This document shows positions 26,440 to 35,102 of a stretch of DNA of 64,000 nt, piece after piece. The DNA is taken from positions 1 to 64,000 of the forward strand of contig CANQZZ010000001.1 of assembly GCA_947628465.1 (NCBI GenBank), given 5' to 3'. The notes beneath the pieces are model-generated. The model was not told where the DNA came from. It did not search any database and saw nothing but the letters and a program-made list of their open reading frames with translations. Made by a program: the position numbers and the translations under genes. Positions within the stretch are counted from its first letter, which is position 1, and each line of letters begins with the position of its first letter. Source of the stretch: an uncultured Clostridia bacterium. Its GTDB lineage: Bacteria; Bacillota_A; Clostridia; TANB77; CAG-508.

Positions 26440-27504
26440 ATGACAAAAGTAAAATCATGGTTAAAGAAAGACTTCAACGAAACAAGAGTTCTATTTAGGA
26501 ACTTACCAGTCATGCCCTTTGCAATCTTGTGTGCAGCATTGATTGCGATGAATTTTTTGGCAAACAAAGGAATAATTACTAATCCTGAAGTAGCAAAATG
26601 GTTTTCTGCTGACTCGGGTATCATCGTATCATGGATTGCATTCCTTGCTGGTGATATGCTAGTTAAGCGTTTTGGTGCAAAGGCTGCAATCAAAGTTAAT
26701 ATTGCAGCAATTGGTGTCCAGATTGTTGCGGTTCTATTGCTAACGATTGGTGCTATGTTACCTGGTACAGCAGACTTTGGTATTGGTTATTCTTTAGGTC
26801 TTGATGGTAGTGTTGATACACTTGCATTTAACACTATCTTCAAAGCTGGTGTTTGGCCTATGATTGGCGGAACACTTGCGTTCTGCTTAGCAACAGTTGT
26901 TGACTCTATTATGAGCAAGTTTATTCTAACTCGTTTTAGAAATAGAACTACCTTCAAATCTTATGCAGTAGCAAGTTATGTATCAACTGCAGTTGGTCAG
27001 TTCCTTGACAATATGTTCTTTGCATTGTTCTTTAGTATTTGGCAAGGTTGGTTTGCATTTGGTGGTAATGACCTCTCGAATGTATTAACTTCACTTATTA
27101 CTTTCTCAGCGTTTGGTATGGTAGCAGAACTGATTGGACAAGCAATCTTGTCCCCAATTGGATTCAAGATGACTCGTCACTGGTCAAAGTTAGGTATTGG
27201 TAATGAGTACATTGATCTGGTAGAAGAAGCACAAGAAGTAAATATGGAGAATGCTGAAGTAAAGCATGGTAAGGTTCGTCCTGTAAAGGTTGTTTGTTTT
27301 GTCTTATCAGTTGTTGCTCTTGTAAGTTCTGTGCTATTTGGAATCTATACGCGGTTGAATGTATGTACAAATCCTGAACCTTTTGTTCTTGATATTAGTA
27401 ATGCAACCCTCAACATCGTTGTTGTTTATGTTCTAGCATTTGTAGCTTTTGGTCTGTATGTGGCAGGTGCAGCAATTTCTTCCAAGAAAGAGAAGGTTGC
27501 ATAA
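26440..27504 (+). CDS. VUT-family queuosine-precursor transporter (YhhQ/QueP-like)
   Basis: 354 residues, polytopic membrane protein with about eight hydrophobic segments. The first half matches the VUT family (YhhQ): FLAGDMLVKRFGAKAAIKVN, CLATVVDSIMSKF, and a VGQFLDNMFFALFFSIW stretch with the conserved D of the transport path. E. coli YhhQ carries preQ0/preQ1. An extra pair of membrane segments follows a charged loop (260-280). Start at ATG 26440, 12 bases after AGGAG. Its association with the DpdA-like gene suggests that it imports deazaguanine bases for DNA modification. Confidence 0.72.
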   Translation: MTKVKSWLKKDFNETRVLFRNLPVMPFAILCAALIAMNFLANKGIITNPEVAKWFSADSGIIVSWIAFLAGDMLVKRFGAKAAIKVNIAAIGVQIVAVLLLTIGAMLPGTADFGIGYSLGLDGSVDTLAFNTIFKAGVWPMIGGTLAFCLATVVDSIMSKFILTRFRNRTTFKSYAVASYVSTAVGQFLDNMFFALFFSIWQGWFAFGGNDLSNVLTSLITFSAFGMVAELIGQAILSPIGFKMTRHWSKLGIGNEYIDLVEEAQEVNMENAEVKHGKVRPVKVVCFVLSVVALVSSVLFGIYTRLNVCTNPEPFVLDISNATLNIVVVYVLAFVAFGLYVAGAAISSKKEKVA

Positions 27505-27505
27505 T

Positions 27506-28000
27506 ATGAAAGTTTACTTTGCTCAGATTATGGACAACTTAGCATACTACGAGCATGAAGAAAAGATTACCCGTGCCCTCGAACAAAGGGGGCACGAGGT
27601 ATACTTCCCTTGGCGAGATGAAGGTGTTATCTTTGAAGACGAAAGCACACAGGATGATTCTGATAAAACATTCTTGAACGATGTTAATCATGTTAAAGAC
27701 TGTGATTGTCTTGTTGCGTATATTGACGGAAGTGATGTGGGAACTGCTGTTGAAGCAGGGATTGCATATGCTTACAATAAACCGGTAGCTTTATATACCA
27801 CAGAGTTTGGAAAACTAAGGAAAGGTGTGAATATTAGCGATGTCTACCCCATAGAGGTTCTTCCGGCTAATTCTCACCAGAATTGGGTAGTTGATAAGAA
27901 TCCTTTAATCAATAACATGCTTCTGGGAGTTTCTCATAATACAGTTTTGAACACTGTTGATGAGGTTGTTGATTGGGTAGAGTCTTTCAAGAATGTTTAG
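27506..28000 (+). CDS. Nucleoside 2-deoxyribosyltransferase-like protein
   Basis: 164 residues. An N-terminal Rossmann-like strand (MKVYFAQIMDNLAYYE), RGHEVYFPWRDEG, and the family core DCLVAYIDGSDVGTAVEAGIAYAYNKPVALYTT near 75-110, with the glutamate of the E-x-G-x-A helix as likely nucleophile. This family moves bases between deoxyribosides or cleaves damaged nucleotides. It starts 2 bases after the transporter stop, so it is in the same operon. In this context it may scavenge or process modified purine deoxynucleosides (inference). Confidence 0.7.
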   Translation: MKVYFAQIMDNLAYYEHEEKITRALEQRGHEVYFPWRDEGVIFEDESTQDDSDKTFLNDVNHVKDCDCLVAYIDGSDVGTAVEAGIAYAYNKPVALYTTEFGKLRKGVNISDVYPIEVLPANSHQNWVVDKNPLINNMLLGVSHNTVLNTVDEVVDWVESFKNV

Positions 28001-28241
28001 TATTGTAAAGGAATTGATAGGAGTCCTAGGTTCCGTACTTGTTTTGATTTCGATGGGATTCAATACAAATGAGGACAAAGGCGTCTGGTGGATGCGTTTA
28101 TTTAACCTTGTGGGGTCTGCAGTGTTTGTAGTGTATGGAGCACTTATCCACAGCATTAGTGTAACTTTATTGAATCTTATCTGTATAATTCTAAATGCAA
28201 AAGGACTCTATAACATTACACGAAAGATTAAGAAGAAATAA
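27993..28241 (+). CDS. Small membrane protein, three hydrophobic segments
   Basis: 82 residues with hydrophobic segments at about 5-20, 33-50 and 52-70 and a lysine-rich C-terminus (RKIKKK). It resembles small bacterial membrane proteins of the YgjV-like type, though the match is only by pattern. It overlaps the end of the deoxyribosyltransferase gene by eight bases. It may assist the transporter; function unknown. Confidence 0.5.
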   Translation: MFSIVKELIGVLGSVLVLISMGFNTNEDKGVWWMRLFNLVGSAVFVVYGALIHSISVTLLNLICIILNAKGLYNITRKIKKK

Positions 28242-28247
28242 TAGTTT

Positions 28248-28276
28248 ATAGAGGTAGTTAAATATCTACCTCTATA
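28248..28276 (+). terminator. 11-bp inverted repeat, probable terminator or processing hairpin
   Basis: TATAGAGGTAG (28248-28258) and CTACCTCTATA (28266-28276) form an 11-bp perfect stem with a 7-base loop just after the membrane protein gene. Only a weak T-rich stretch follows. It separates the transporter transcript from the promoter of the DpdA-like gene. Confidence 0.5.
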
Positions 28277-28309
28277 GTTATAACTACTTAGAAGAATTCT
28301 ATAAATAAG

Positions 28310-28338
28310 TTGTATATTTTCTAATCCTATGCTATAAT
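28310..28338 (+). promoter_or_regulatory. Promoter of the dpdA-like gene
   Basis: TTGTAT (28310-28315), 17 bases, TATAAT (28333-28338), extended -10 TGC and the recurrent upstream TAAG. Member of the repeated phage promoter family. Expected start about 28345, leaving a short leader with AAAGGAG before the GTG at 28372. Confidence 0.8.
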
Positions 28339-28371
28339 ATACATATAAGAATAAAGAAAGGAGATCACTAA

Positions 28372-29313
28372 GTGTATTCAGGTCCTTTTCACCTTTACTT
28401 TGCAGGTAAAGGGTCAAAGAACTCTGCTGAGTTAAAAAGAGAACTTGGTTGTGACCAGTTGTATTCTCAGTTGAATGAACGTTCACACATCATGGAAGAT
28501 ATTGCATACTTGAAAGAACATCCAAATGCTTTCTGCTTATTTGTCGACTCTGGTGCGTATACGGCTTATACTCAGGGCAAAGAAGTGGATGTAGACGATT
28601 ATATTAAGTTAATCAATGAAATCGGAGATTATGTAACTGTATTTGCTCAAGTGGATAAGATTCCACAAGTCATTGGGCGTAAGCCTACGGAAGAAGAGTT
28701 AGCAGATGCTCCGAGGCAAAGTTGGGAAAACTATCTTTACATGATAGAAAGAGTAGATAAGAAATATAGAGATAAGATTATGCCTGTATTTCACTTTGAA
28801 GAAGATACAAAGTGGTTACATAAAATGCTAGATTACACATTTGAGGATGGACACCATATTAAGTATATCGGGTTAGCTGTAAGTACCGTAGATACAGCAG
28901 CTATTAGATATGCTTGGTTGCAGATGTGTTTTGATATCATTGAAAAAAGTCCAAATCCGGATGTTATGACTCATGCATTTGGATGTACTCAGTTAGATGT
29001 TTTACAGAAATTTCCTTTAACTTCTGCAGATTCAACAACTTGGGTTCAGGCAGCTGCTTACGGTAATATAATCATTGATAACAAAGTTTATATGGTTTCT
29101 AATCGAAGGTTAAATAACAGTGGTAATCTTTTGAATAGTACTTCTCATATACAAGAAATAATTTCTAAGAAAATTGAACAGTATGGTTCAACATTGGAAA
29201 AGTGCATTGAAGATTATTCTGAAAGAACTATGGTAAACATTAGATCAATGAAAGATTGGGCAGACAACTATGTCTGCACTTACTGCCCAGTTGTGAGAGG
29301 AGATTTGTGGTGA
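28372..29313 (+). CDS. dpdA: DpdA-like DNA 7-deazaguanine transglycosylase
   Basis: 313 residues, GTG start after AAAGGAG. TIM-barrel protein of the TGT superfamily in its phage DpdA form: DSGAYTAYTQG near 60, PVFHFEED near 141, YIGLAVSTVDT near 163, and HAFGCTQLDVLQKFPLTSAD followed by STTW near 204-227, which carries the Asp expected to be catalytic. DpdA exchanges guanine in DNA for a 7-deazaguanine base; in phages this protects against restriction. A CxxC (CTYC) lies at the end. No de novo preQ0 genes (queC/D/E/folE) are in the window, so salvage with the upstream transporter is likely. Confidence 0.72.
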   Translation: MYSGPFHLYFAGKGSKNSAELKRELGCDQLYSQLNERSHIMEDIAYLKEHPNAFCLFVDSGAYTAYTQGKEVDVDDYIKLINEIGDYVTVFAQVDKIPQVIGRKPTEEELADAPRQSWENYLYMIERVDKKYRDKIMPVFHFEEDTKWLHKMLDYTFEDGHHIKYIGLAVSTVDTAAIRYAWLQMCFDIIEKSPNPDVMTHAFGCTQLDVLQKFPLTSADSTTWVQAAAYGNIIIDNKVYMVSNRRLNNSGNLLNSTSHIQEIISKKIEQYGSTLEKCIEDYSERTMVNIRSMKDWADNYVCTYCPVVRGDLW

Positions 29314-29999
29314 AAGTTTTGATTACCGGGACTAGCAGCGGGATTGGTAAAGCATCTGCTCTAAAGTTTCTGGGCTTAAAATATGACGTCTACGGGATTG
29401 ATATTCAAGAATCGACTATTGATACAGCAAAGTATGATTTTAGATATCATCATTTCGTAGCTGATGTTAGTAAGCCAGAACAGCTTCCCGTATTGCCTGA
29501 AATGGATTATGTTATTAACAATGCTGGAACAGTAATCGAAGAAGATTCAATTCCCGTAAATCTTGAGGGTTATGTTAATATTGTAAACAAGTATTGTTGG
29601 GGAAATGATAAGATAAAGTCGATTCTGAATGTTGGAAGTATTTCTGGTATTGTTGGTCTTGATACTCCTCTTTATGCAGCATCACAAGGTGGAAGAATTT
29701 CATATACTAAGAATCTAGCAATCAATTTTACCCATAAGTTTAAGAAGATACCGGTAAATATTCTTTGTTTTGGTGCTGTACTTTCGGGTTTGGAACCTAA
29801 TCTCTATCGACACAAAGAACTTGTTGAAGCAGTAGCAAATCAGAATCTTCTTAAGAAATGGATTCAAGTTGATGAAGCAGCTGAGTGGGTTTATTTCATG
29901 TCAGTTGTAAATAAGTCAATGTGCGGTGAAACACTTCTGGTTGATAATGGTGAGCGATCTAACTTCCAGTTTATTGAAACTCCAGGGGGTTCAAGATGA
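29310..29999 (+). CDS. Short-chain dehydrogenase/reductase (SDR), altered active site
   Basis: 229 residues, GTG start overlapping the dpdA-like stop (GTGA), with GAGAGG upstream. Rossmann motif TGTSSGIGKA at 7-16, NNAG near 72, and serine in NVGSISG near 112. The classical YxxxK is YAASQ here: the tyrosine is kept but lysine is replaced by glutamine. That may lower or change oxidoreductase chemistry. Tight coupling to the DpdA-like gene suggests a role in making or altering the deazaguanine base (inference). Confidence 0.7.
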   Translation: MKVLITGTSSGIGKASALKFLGLKYDVYGIDIQESTIDTAKYDFRYHHFVADVSKPEQLPVLPEMDYVINNAGTVIEEDSIPVNLEGYVNIVNKYCWGNDKIKSILNVGSISGIVGLDTPLYAASQGGRISYTKNLAINFTHKFKKIPVNILCFGAVLSGLEPNLYRHKELVEAVANQNLLKKWIQVDEAAEWVYFMSVVNKSMCGETLLVDNGERSNFQFIETPGGSR

Positions 30000-30073
30000 A
30001 CTAATTATAAACCTAGAAAAAGAAATCAAAAAAAAACAGATGAAAGAAATATATTATTCTAAAGGAGATTCTA

Positions 30074-31198
30074 ATGATTATTCGTACTGACCTGCTACAA
30101 GATTCTTGTGCAAGAATTTTTAATGCAGTAGATTCTAATGTTTTGTCAACAGTAACTGAAACCCTTGAGATTGAATGTTCTGAAAGAATCCTTCGTTTAT
30201 GTGTTACAAATCGTGAGTATTTTGTTGAAATTCAACTAGAAACAGATGTTGATGAGTATTTTCATGCAACAGTTAATGCAAATTTATTTCTTAAGTTAAT
30301 CAGTAAAGTAACTTCTGAGACGATTGAACTTTCAATTCATGAAAATTCGTTGTTTATTAAGTGTAATGGTGATTATAAGATTCCTCTTATTTATGAGGGA
30401 GATTCACTTCTTGTACTTCCTAGAATTGAGATTGAAGATGTTTATGAGAAATTCGAAATCGACAGTAAGTTTTTGAATTCAATTGTAGATTTTAATAGTA
30501 AAGAGCTCCAGAAAGGAACACTTTCTAAACCTATTCAGAGACTTTACTATCTGGACAATAAAGGATGTTTGACCTTTACAAGTGGTGCTTGTGTGAATAG
30601 ATTTGATGTTGATATGATGTCAAGGTTGCTTCTTAACGACAAACTTGTAAAATTACTTCGTTTATTCAAAGATACAAAGGTTGTTGTTAAAACAGGTCAT
30701 AACAAGATTAGTGATGATATCCTTGCAACTGTTGTTGAATTTGATAATGAATCATCCCCTCGTATTAAGATTAGTTCGGTTTTGAATTGTGACGATACAA
30801 TGGTTGTTAAGTTCCCAGTTGATGCAGTAAGAAGTAGAGCGGACAAAGCATACCCTCGTACAGTAACTATCAACAAAGAAATGCTAAATCAAGCCATTGA
30901 AAGGCTAATGCTATTTAGTCAGGGTGCGGCAAAGACTGATCTGTCTATGTTAGTTGTAAAAATGAAATTTTCTCAGGATTATGTTACTGTTTCTGATAGA
31001 ATGGAAATTAACAAAGAAGATGTTTACTACAGTAAAGAAGATGATAGTGGAGAAGATTATTCTTTGATGGTTTATAGTAGTGATTTAACAAAGACACTTA
31101 ATACTTGTACTAATCAACTTGTTCAAATTAGTTTTGGTGATGGACAAGCTCTAGTGGTTTCAGAAGGTAATGTATCTTGGGTAATTCCTGAGTGCTAA
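30074..31198 (+). CDS. dnaN: DNA polymerase III beta-like sliding clamp
   Basis: 374 residues, TAAAGGAG upstream. Length and repeated alpha/beta pattern match DnaN: an N-terminal ...QDSCARIFNAVDS..., conserved ATVNANLFLKLISKV, and a C-terminal ending with a QISFGDGQALVVSEG-type strand. Identity to cellular beta clamps is low. The clamp loader genes at 36724-39435 fit it. It should hold the split Pol A on DNA. Confidence 0.7.
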   Translation: MIIRTDLLQDSCARIFNAVDSNVLSTVTETLEIECSERILRLCVTNREYFVEIQLETDVDEYFHATVNANLFLKLISKVTSETIELSIHENSLFIKCNGDYKIPLIYEGDSLLVLPRIEIEDVYEKFEIDSKFLNSIVDFNSKELQKGTLSKPIQRLYYLDNKGCLTFTSGACVNRFDVDMMSRLLLNDKLVKLLRLFKDTKVVVKTGHNKISDDILATVVEFDNESSPRIKISSVLNCDDTMVVKFPVDAVRSRADKAYPRTVTINKEMLNQAIERLMLFSQGAAKTDLSMLVVKMKFSQDYVTVSDRMEINKEDVYYSKEDDSGEDYSLMVYSSDLTKTLNTCTNQLVQISFGDGQALVVSEGNVSWVIPEC

Positions 31199-31199
31199 G

Positions 31200-31667
31200 A
31201 TGAAGAATCGAGGTAAGGAATTTGAGAATAAGGTAAGAGAGGATTTTATCAAACTGCCTTATTCTCATATCGAGAGGATTTACGATAATACAAGCGGGTA
31301 TAAATCAATAAAAGGGAGAGCAGATTTTATCGGATATGTTTATCCTAATATGTATTATCTAGAGTGTAAGTGTAATTATGGGAATACATTTCCGCTTTCA
31401 AATATTACACAGTATGATGCTTTAATGGAAGTTACAAAGATTCCTGGGATAAGGGCCGGAGTTATATTGTGGCTTATAGATAACGATAAAGTAGTGTATA
31501 TACCCGTACGCACAATTAAGACAATGAAAGAAAATGGAGAAAAATCGTACAATTTCAAAAAACACGGATTAAATACTTATCGTGTTTTTGAAATACCATC
31601 TGTTAAAAGGCGCGTTTTTATGGATAGTGATTATAATGTCCTTAGAAATCTTGAGGACGGGGATTGA
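31200..31667 (+). CDS. recU: Holliday junction resolvase, RecU-like
   Basis: 155 residues. RecU features: NRGKEFENKV at the start, KGRADFIGY near 38-46 with the metal-binding Asp, YYLECKCNYGNTFPLSNITQ near 53-72 (E-x-K core), and QYDAL. RecU is the Firmicute resolvase that cuts four-way junctions. It begins one base after the clamp gene stop, in the same operon. All PD-(D/E)xK residues appear to be present. Confidence 0.8.
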   Translation: MKNRGKEFENKVREDFIKLPYSHIERIYDNTSGYKSIKGRADFIGYVYPNMYYLECKCNYGNTFPLSNITQYDALMEVTKIPGIRAGVILWLIDNDKVVYIPVRTIKTMKENGEKSYNFKKHGLNTYRVFEIPSVKRRVFMDSDYNVLRNLEDGD

Positions 31668-32144
31668 GTGAGATTTAGATTAGTTGATTTGATTGGATTG
31701 AGTGATTTAACCTTTCAAACAAAGATAGATGATAAACTAATTTTTGATATATTTCAAGACAGCTCTTTTGATTACTGTGCTTTTTTGATTGAACAGAAGT
31801 ATTTTGAAACCTTTTTCAATATGCTAATGGAATCAATATATGATATTTCAAAGATTAGTGTTTGGATACGATCTCCTTTGATAGCATCAGATTTATTCTA
31901 TGCTAGTAGAACTCAGAAGAATTGCTGTTGTTTTATATTCTGGTTATCTAAAGATGGAATTGAGTATCCAAAAGAATTTCCTCTTAATTTTTACATTGAA
32001 AAAACATCAAAGAATGAGGTACCTGATTGGTTGAAAACTACAAAAGAAGTAATGGATTCGGAAGATATTGATTTTGAGTTGATCACAAATTCAGGATTAA
32101 CATTGAATGAAAGTAAAGAAGATGGGAGACACGATTTGTTTTGA
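31668..32144 (+). CDS. Unknown protein between recU and recA
   Basis: 158 residues, GTG start immediately after the recU stop, with GGGG upstream. No recognised domain or membrane segment; the middle has a cysteine cluster (NCCCF near 85). Located inside the recombination operon and overlapping the next gene by four bases, so probably related to DNA metabolism. Confidence 0.4.
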   Translation: MRFRLVDLIGLSDLTFQTKIDDKLIFDIFQDSSFDYCAFLIEQKYFETFFNMLMESIYDISKISVWIRSPLIASDLFYASRTQKNCCCFIFWLSKDGIEYPKEFPLNFYIEKTSKNEVPDWLKTTKEVMDSEDIDFELITNSGLTLNESKEDGRHDLF

Positions 32145-32764
32145 ATTATCCAGACATTGAAAGTTATGCAAGTAAAGTTGATTCAGATTATCAAATCTGT
32201 GAGGAAATGTCAAAACCTATTCTTGACAGTTATTGTGGAGATTTAGACAAGTTAGTTTATGATTTCAATGCAAATGCAGTTATCAAAGAAGCTGATAATT
32301 CGCAACTTGAAAGATTTCTGTTTACTTTTGGCGTAGAGATTTATAACTTAGGATCTAAACTTGAGAGTGTTGGGTTGAAAGAAGACATTTCAAAAGTTCT
32401 GTATAAAGAAGCATATAATACTGCGTATCTTGATGCTAAAGGACTAGTAGGAGATAAAAATAAGCCCACTGTTGCAGAATTAACTTCAATTGCTGAACAA
32501 GCAACAAAGAATGAGATTATTGTGAATACTATCTATGATAGAGTCTACTCTGAAATGAAAACAAAGTTGAATTCAGCTGTAGAAATTGTTGCTTCAATTC
32601 GTAAGATTATTAGTAGAAGAATGCAAGAGTTTGATTTTTCAAACATGCTGCATGAGTTAAACTCTGATCCTTTCAAACAAAGCATGGTTGCTGCATCTAC
32701 AAGAGATGATTCTAAGGGTCAACCACCAGTTGGTAGAAGGCAATATTCTGAGGTGGATTACTAA
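32141..32764 (+). CDS. Helical protein upstream of recA
   Basis: 207 residues, TTG start overlapping the previous stop. Almost entirely alpha-helical by composition, with a C-terminal polar tail (DDSKGQPPVGRRQ). It ends one base into the RecA start codon, a tight coupling that suggests a recombination accessory role, for instance a RecA loader or mediator. No sequence signature confirms this. Confidence 0.4.
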   Translation: MNYPDIESYASKVDSDYQICEEMSKPILDSYCGDLDKLVYDFNANAVIKEADNSQLERFLFTFGVEIYNLGSKLESVGLKEDISKVLYKEAYNTAYLDAKGLVGDKNKPTVAELTSIAEQATKNEIIVNTIYDRVYSEMKTKLNSAVEIVASIRKIISRRMQEFDFSNMLHELNSDPFKQSMVAASTRDDSKGQPPVGRRQYSEVDY

Positions 32765-33945
32765 TGGCAAGAGAAGTTGGAACAATATCAGATATTCTAA
32801 AAGATATTAAGAAGAAGTATGGTGAAACCGTTGCCACTGTGGGAGCAGAAGATTTACGAGTAGATGGTATCTTATCTTTAGGTAGTCCTTCGTTGGATTT
32901 CGCAATCTATGGTGGTGTACCAGAAGGAAGAATTGTTGAATTAAGTGGCGCCGAAGGAAGTGGAAAGACTACAAACGCATTTCTTATCGCCGCATCATAC
33001 CAAAGAGAAGAGTTAAAAAGGAACTCAGATTCTCCAAGATATATTGTTTACATTGACCAAGAGTGTACAGCTGATCCTACATGGGCATTAAAGATGGGCT
33101 ATGATATGGGAGAGAACGCTAAAGTAAAAACAATTCTGCTTCGTCCTGAAGGTCAATCAGCAGAAGAAGTTTTCGACATGGCCCTTGATCTCTTGAAAAC
33201 AGGGGATGTTGGACTTATTATTATAGATAGTATTGCAACGCTTGTTCCACAGCAGATTGTTGATGAATCCATGGAGAAGTATCAGATGGGAGGTATTGCT
33301 AAATCATTAACAAGGTTTGCAAATACAGCTGTTGGACTTCTTCGTAAGTATAAGGCAACACTTATTGGTATTAACCAAGTAAGAGATAACATGAGCGGTT
33401 ATGGTGATGCTACACTTACACCTGGTGGTCGTGCTTGGAAACATCAATGCTCAATGAGGCTTATGTTTAAAAGAGGAACATTCTTTGACGAAGATGGTAA
33501 TGAACTCACAAAGTCAGCACAATCTCCTGCAGGTCATACTATTGAAATGTATGTGTTAAAAACAAAGGTTTGTAAGTGGGATAGAAAGTTAGGAACGGCA
33601 CATCTAAACTATACTAAAGGAATTGATATCTTAAGAGATACCATTGATTTAGCAACGTATTTTGGTTTTATTGATAATCCAGTAGCAGGAACATTCAGAA
33701 TTCTAAATCCCGATACAGGTGATTTGGAAGTGGATTCAGAAGGCAATGAGATAAAGATAAGAGGGAAGAAGAATTTAGTTCCTTACTTTGAAGAGCATTT
33801 AGATACTTGGAAGAAACTTTACAATAAAGTATATGATAAGTTGCAAGTAAAAGATGATCCAAACGTTGTTGCATTTGAGAAGATGCTGAATATTGATTTA
33901 GTTGAAAAGTTAGGAATCAATCTTGATGAATCCGAGGAAATATGA
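32764..33945 (+). CDS. recA: RecA-family recombinase
   Basis: 393 residues. Walker A GAEGSGKTT near 60-68, a YIDQECTADPTWA segment, Walker B LIIIDSIATL near 156-165, L2 region with GINQVRDNMSGYGDATLTPGG near 197-217, and the RecA C-terminal polymer region. It catalyses strand exchange for recombination-dependent replication and repair. Ribosome binding site GAGGTGG; flanked by RecU-like and PD-(D/E)xK genes. Confidence 0.92.
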   Translation: MAREVGTISDILKDIKKKYGETVATVGAEDLRVDGILSLGSPSLDFAIYGGVPEGRIVELSGAEGSGKTTNAFLIAASYQREELKRNSDSPRYIVYIDQECTADPTWALKMGYDMGENAKVKTILLRPEGQSAEEVFDMALDLLKTGDVGLIIIDSIATLVPQQIVDESMEKYQMGGIAKSLTRFANTAVGLLRKYKATLIGINQVRDNMSGYGDATLTPGGRAWKHQCSMRLMFKRGTFFDEDGNELTKSAQSPAGHTIEMYVLKTKVCKWDRKLGTAHLNYTKGIDILRDTIDLATYFGFIDNPVAGTFRILNPDTGDLEVDSEGNEIKIRGKKNLVPYFEEHLDTWKKLYNKVYDKLQVKDDPNVVAFEKMLNIDLVEKLGINLDESEEI

Positions 33946-34727
33946 TGGATTTCGAGTTGATTGAAAAGCTCGATAGTTTTAGATATATGTTTAATGAACA
34001 GGAGCATAAGTATTATTTCAACGGTGCTCCTGTTCAATTTTCCGTTACTCAGTTTATCGAAAGATATTTTGAGCCTTTTGATTCAGAAAGTATTAGTAAG
34101 AAATACGCGGAAAAGTATTCACTAAACCAACAAGATGTGTTAGAGGATTGGAAACGAAAGGGAGATATAGCTGCTTTTGCAGGAACCTTTATTCATAGGT
34201 TTTTGCAAGAGGGAAAAGAGCATCGTACATACTTACCCATCTATGATGATAATGCCTTGCACAGCCTAAGCGAGCTGGTTAAACAAAGGGTGAATATTCT
34301 GTTACCAAAAGCAAAAGCGTTCTTAGCGGACACAGAAGGTAAGTTGATACCAATAAAACTTGAATACATAGTTGGCTACAAAGATTTGATAGCTGGAAGT
34401 ATAGATATGCTTTGTTGGAATAAAACAAAGCAAGAATTACAGATATGGGATTATAAGAATACAAAAGAAATTGCAACAAGTAATAGATTTGGAAAGAAAA
34501 TGAAACCGCCTTTTACAGGCGATGACTGTAATCTTAATCATTACTCTGTACAGCTGAGCATGTATAAAGCAATACTGGAAATGGTTACAGGTTTGTGTGT
34601 AAGTTCTTGTAATATCGTTCATTTTGATTACACAAAAGACGATGATTCTTTTAATATATATCCAGCTAAAGATTTTTCAAGTATATGTAAGAACGAGATA
34701 TTACAACTTGTAAGTAATAAGTTGTAA
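33942..34727 (+). CDS. PD-(D/E)XK exonuclease, RecB/Cas4-like
   Basis: 261 residues, overlapping the recA stop. Motifs: AGTFIHRFLQEG near 76-87 (the GxxxH site), GSIDMLCWN near 150 with the metal-binding Asp, LQIWDYKNTKEI near 166 (the D-x-K site), and NHYSVQLSMYKAIL near 196 (QLxxY). These define RecB-type nuclease domains such as those of phage exonucleases and Cas4. No iron-sulfur cysteine set is evident. Likely processes DNA ends for RecA. Its TAA stop lies inside the -35 of the next promoter. Confidence 0.8.
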   Translation: MMDFELIEKLDSFRYMFNEQEHKYYFNGAPVQFSVTQFIERYFEPFDSESISKKYAEKYSLNQQDVLEDWKRKGDIAAFAGTFIHRFLQEGKEHRTYLPIYDDNALHSLSELVKQRVNILLPKAKAFLADTEGKLIPIKLEYIVGYKDLIAGSIDMLCWNKTKQELQIWDYKNTKEIATSNRFGKKMKPPFTGDDCNLNHYSVQLSMYKAILEMVTGLCVSSCNIVHFDYTKDDDSFNIYPAKDFSSICKNEILQLVSNKL

Positions 34728-34750
34728 TTTTCTAACAAATATGCTATAAT
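34722..34750 (+). promoter_or_regulatory. Promoter for a leaderless gene
   Basis: TTGTAA (34722-34727, containing the stop codon of the upstream gene), 17 bases, TATAAT (34745-34750) with TGC before it. The ATG of the next gene begins at 34757, exactly where +1 is expected, so the mRNA should have no 5' leader. Confidence 0.8.
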
Positions 34751-34756
34751 AAAACT

Positions 34757-35101
34757 ATGAAGAACGAAGAATGTACGAGATTTTATTCCGATAAACATGA
34801 AAAATCAATCTGTAAAGCACTCGGAGCACAACAGCAGGTAAATAGTGGTGCAACAAAGTTCTCTAAGGGTGATGTTATAAATCGTTCAGCGTCTTTATTG
34901 ATTGAAGCAAAGTGTTCAATGACAAAGAAATCTTCTTTTAGTATTAAAGAAGAGTGGTTGTTAAAGAATAAACAAGAAGCATTTCAGATGGGATTAAGTA
35001 ATAGTGCACTTTGCTTTAATTTTGAGCCGGACGGTAAGAATTACTATATAGTTGATGAAAAAGTAATGCAATTCTTAGTTGAAAAGTTAATTGAGGAATA
35101 A
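34757..35101 (+). CDS. PD-(D/E)XK-type nuclease, resolvase-like, leaderless
   Basis: 114 residues. The pattern GAQQQVNSGATKFSKGDV near 27-44 followed by LLIEAKCS near 50-57 is that of small PD-(D/E)xK resolvase-like nucleases of phages (Asp of KGDV, Glu/Lys of IEAK). A K-x-x-F-S-I-K-x-E-W helix follows. No Shine-Dalgarno is possible because the promoter places +1 at the start codon. It is the third such nuclease in this operon region; the substrate could be branched DNA. Confidence 0.6.
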   Translation: MKNEECTRFYSDKHEKSICKALGAQQQVNSGATKFSKGDVINRSASLLIEAKCSMTKKSSFSIKEEWLLKNKQEAFQMGLSNSALCFNFEPDGKNYYIVDEKVMQFLVEKLIEE

Positions 35102-35102
35102 G

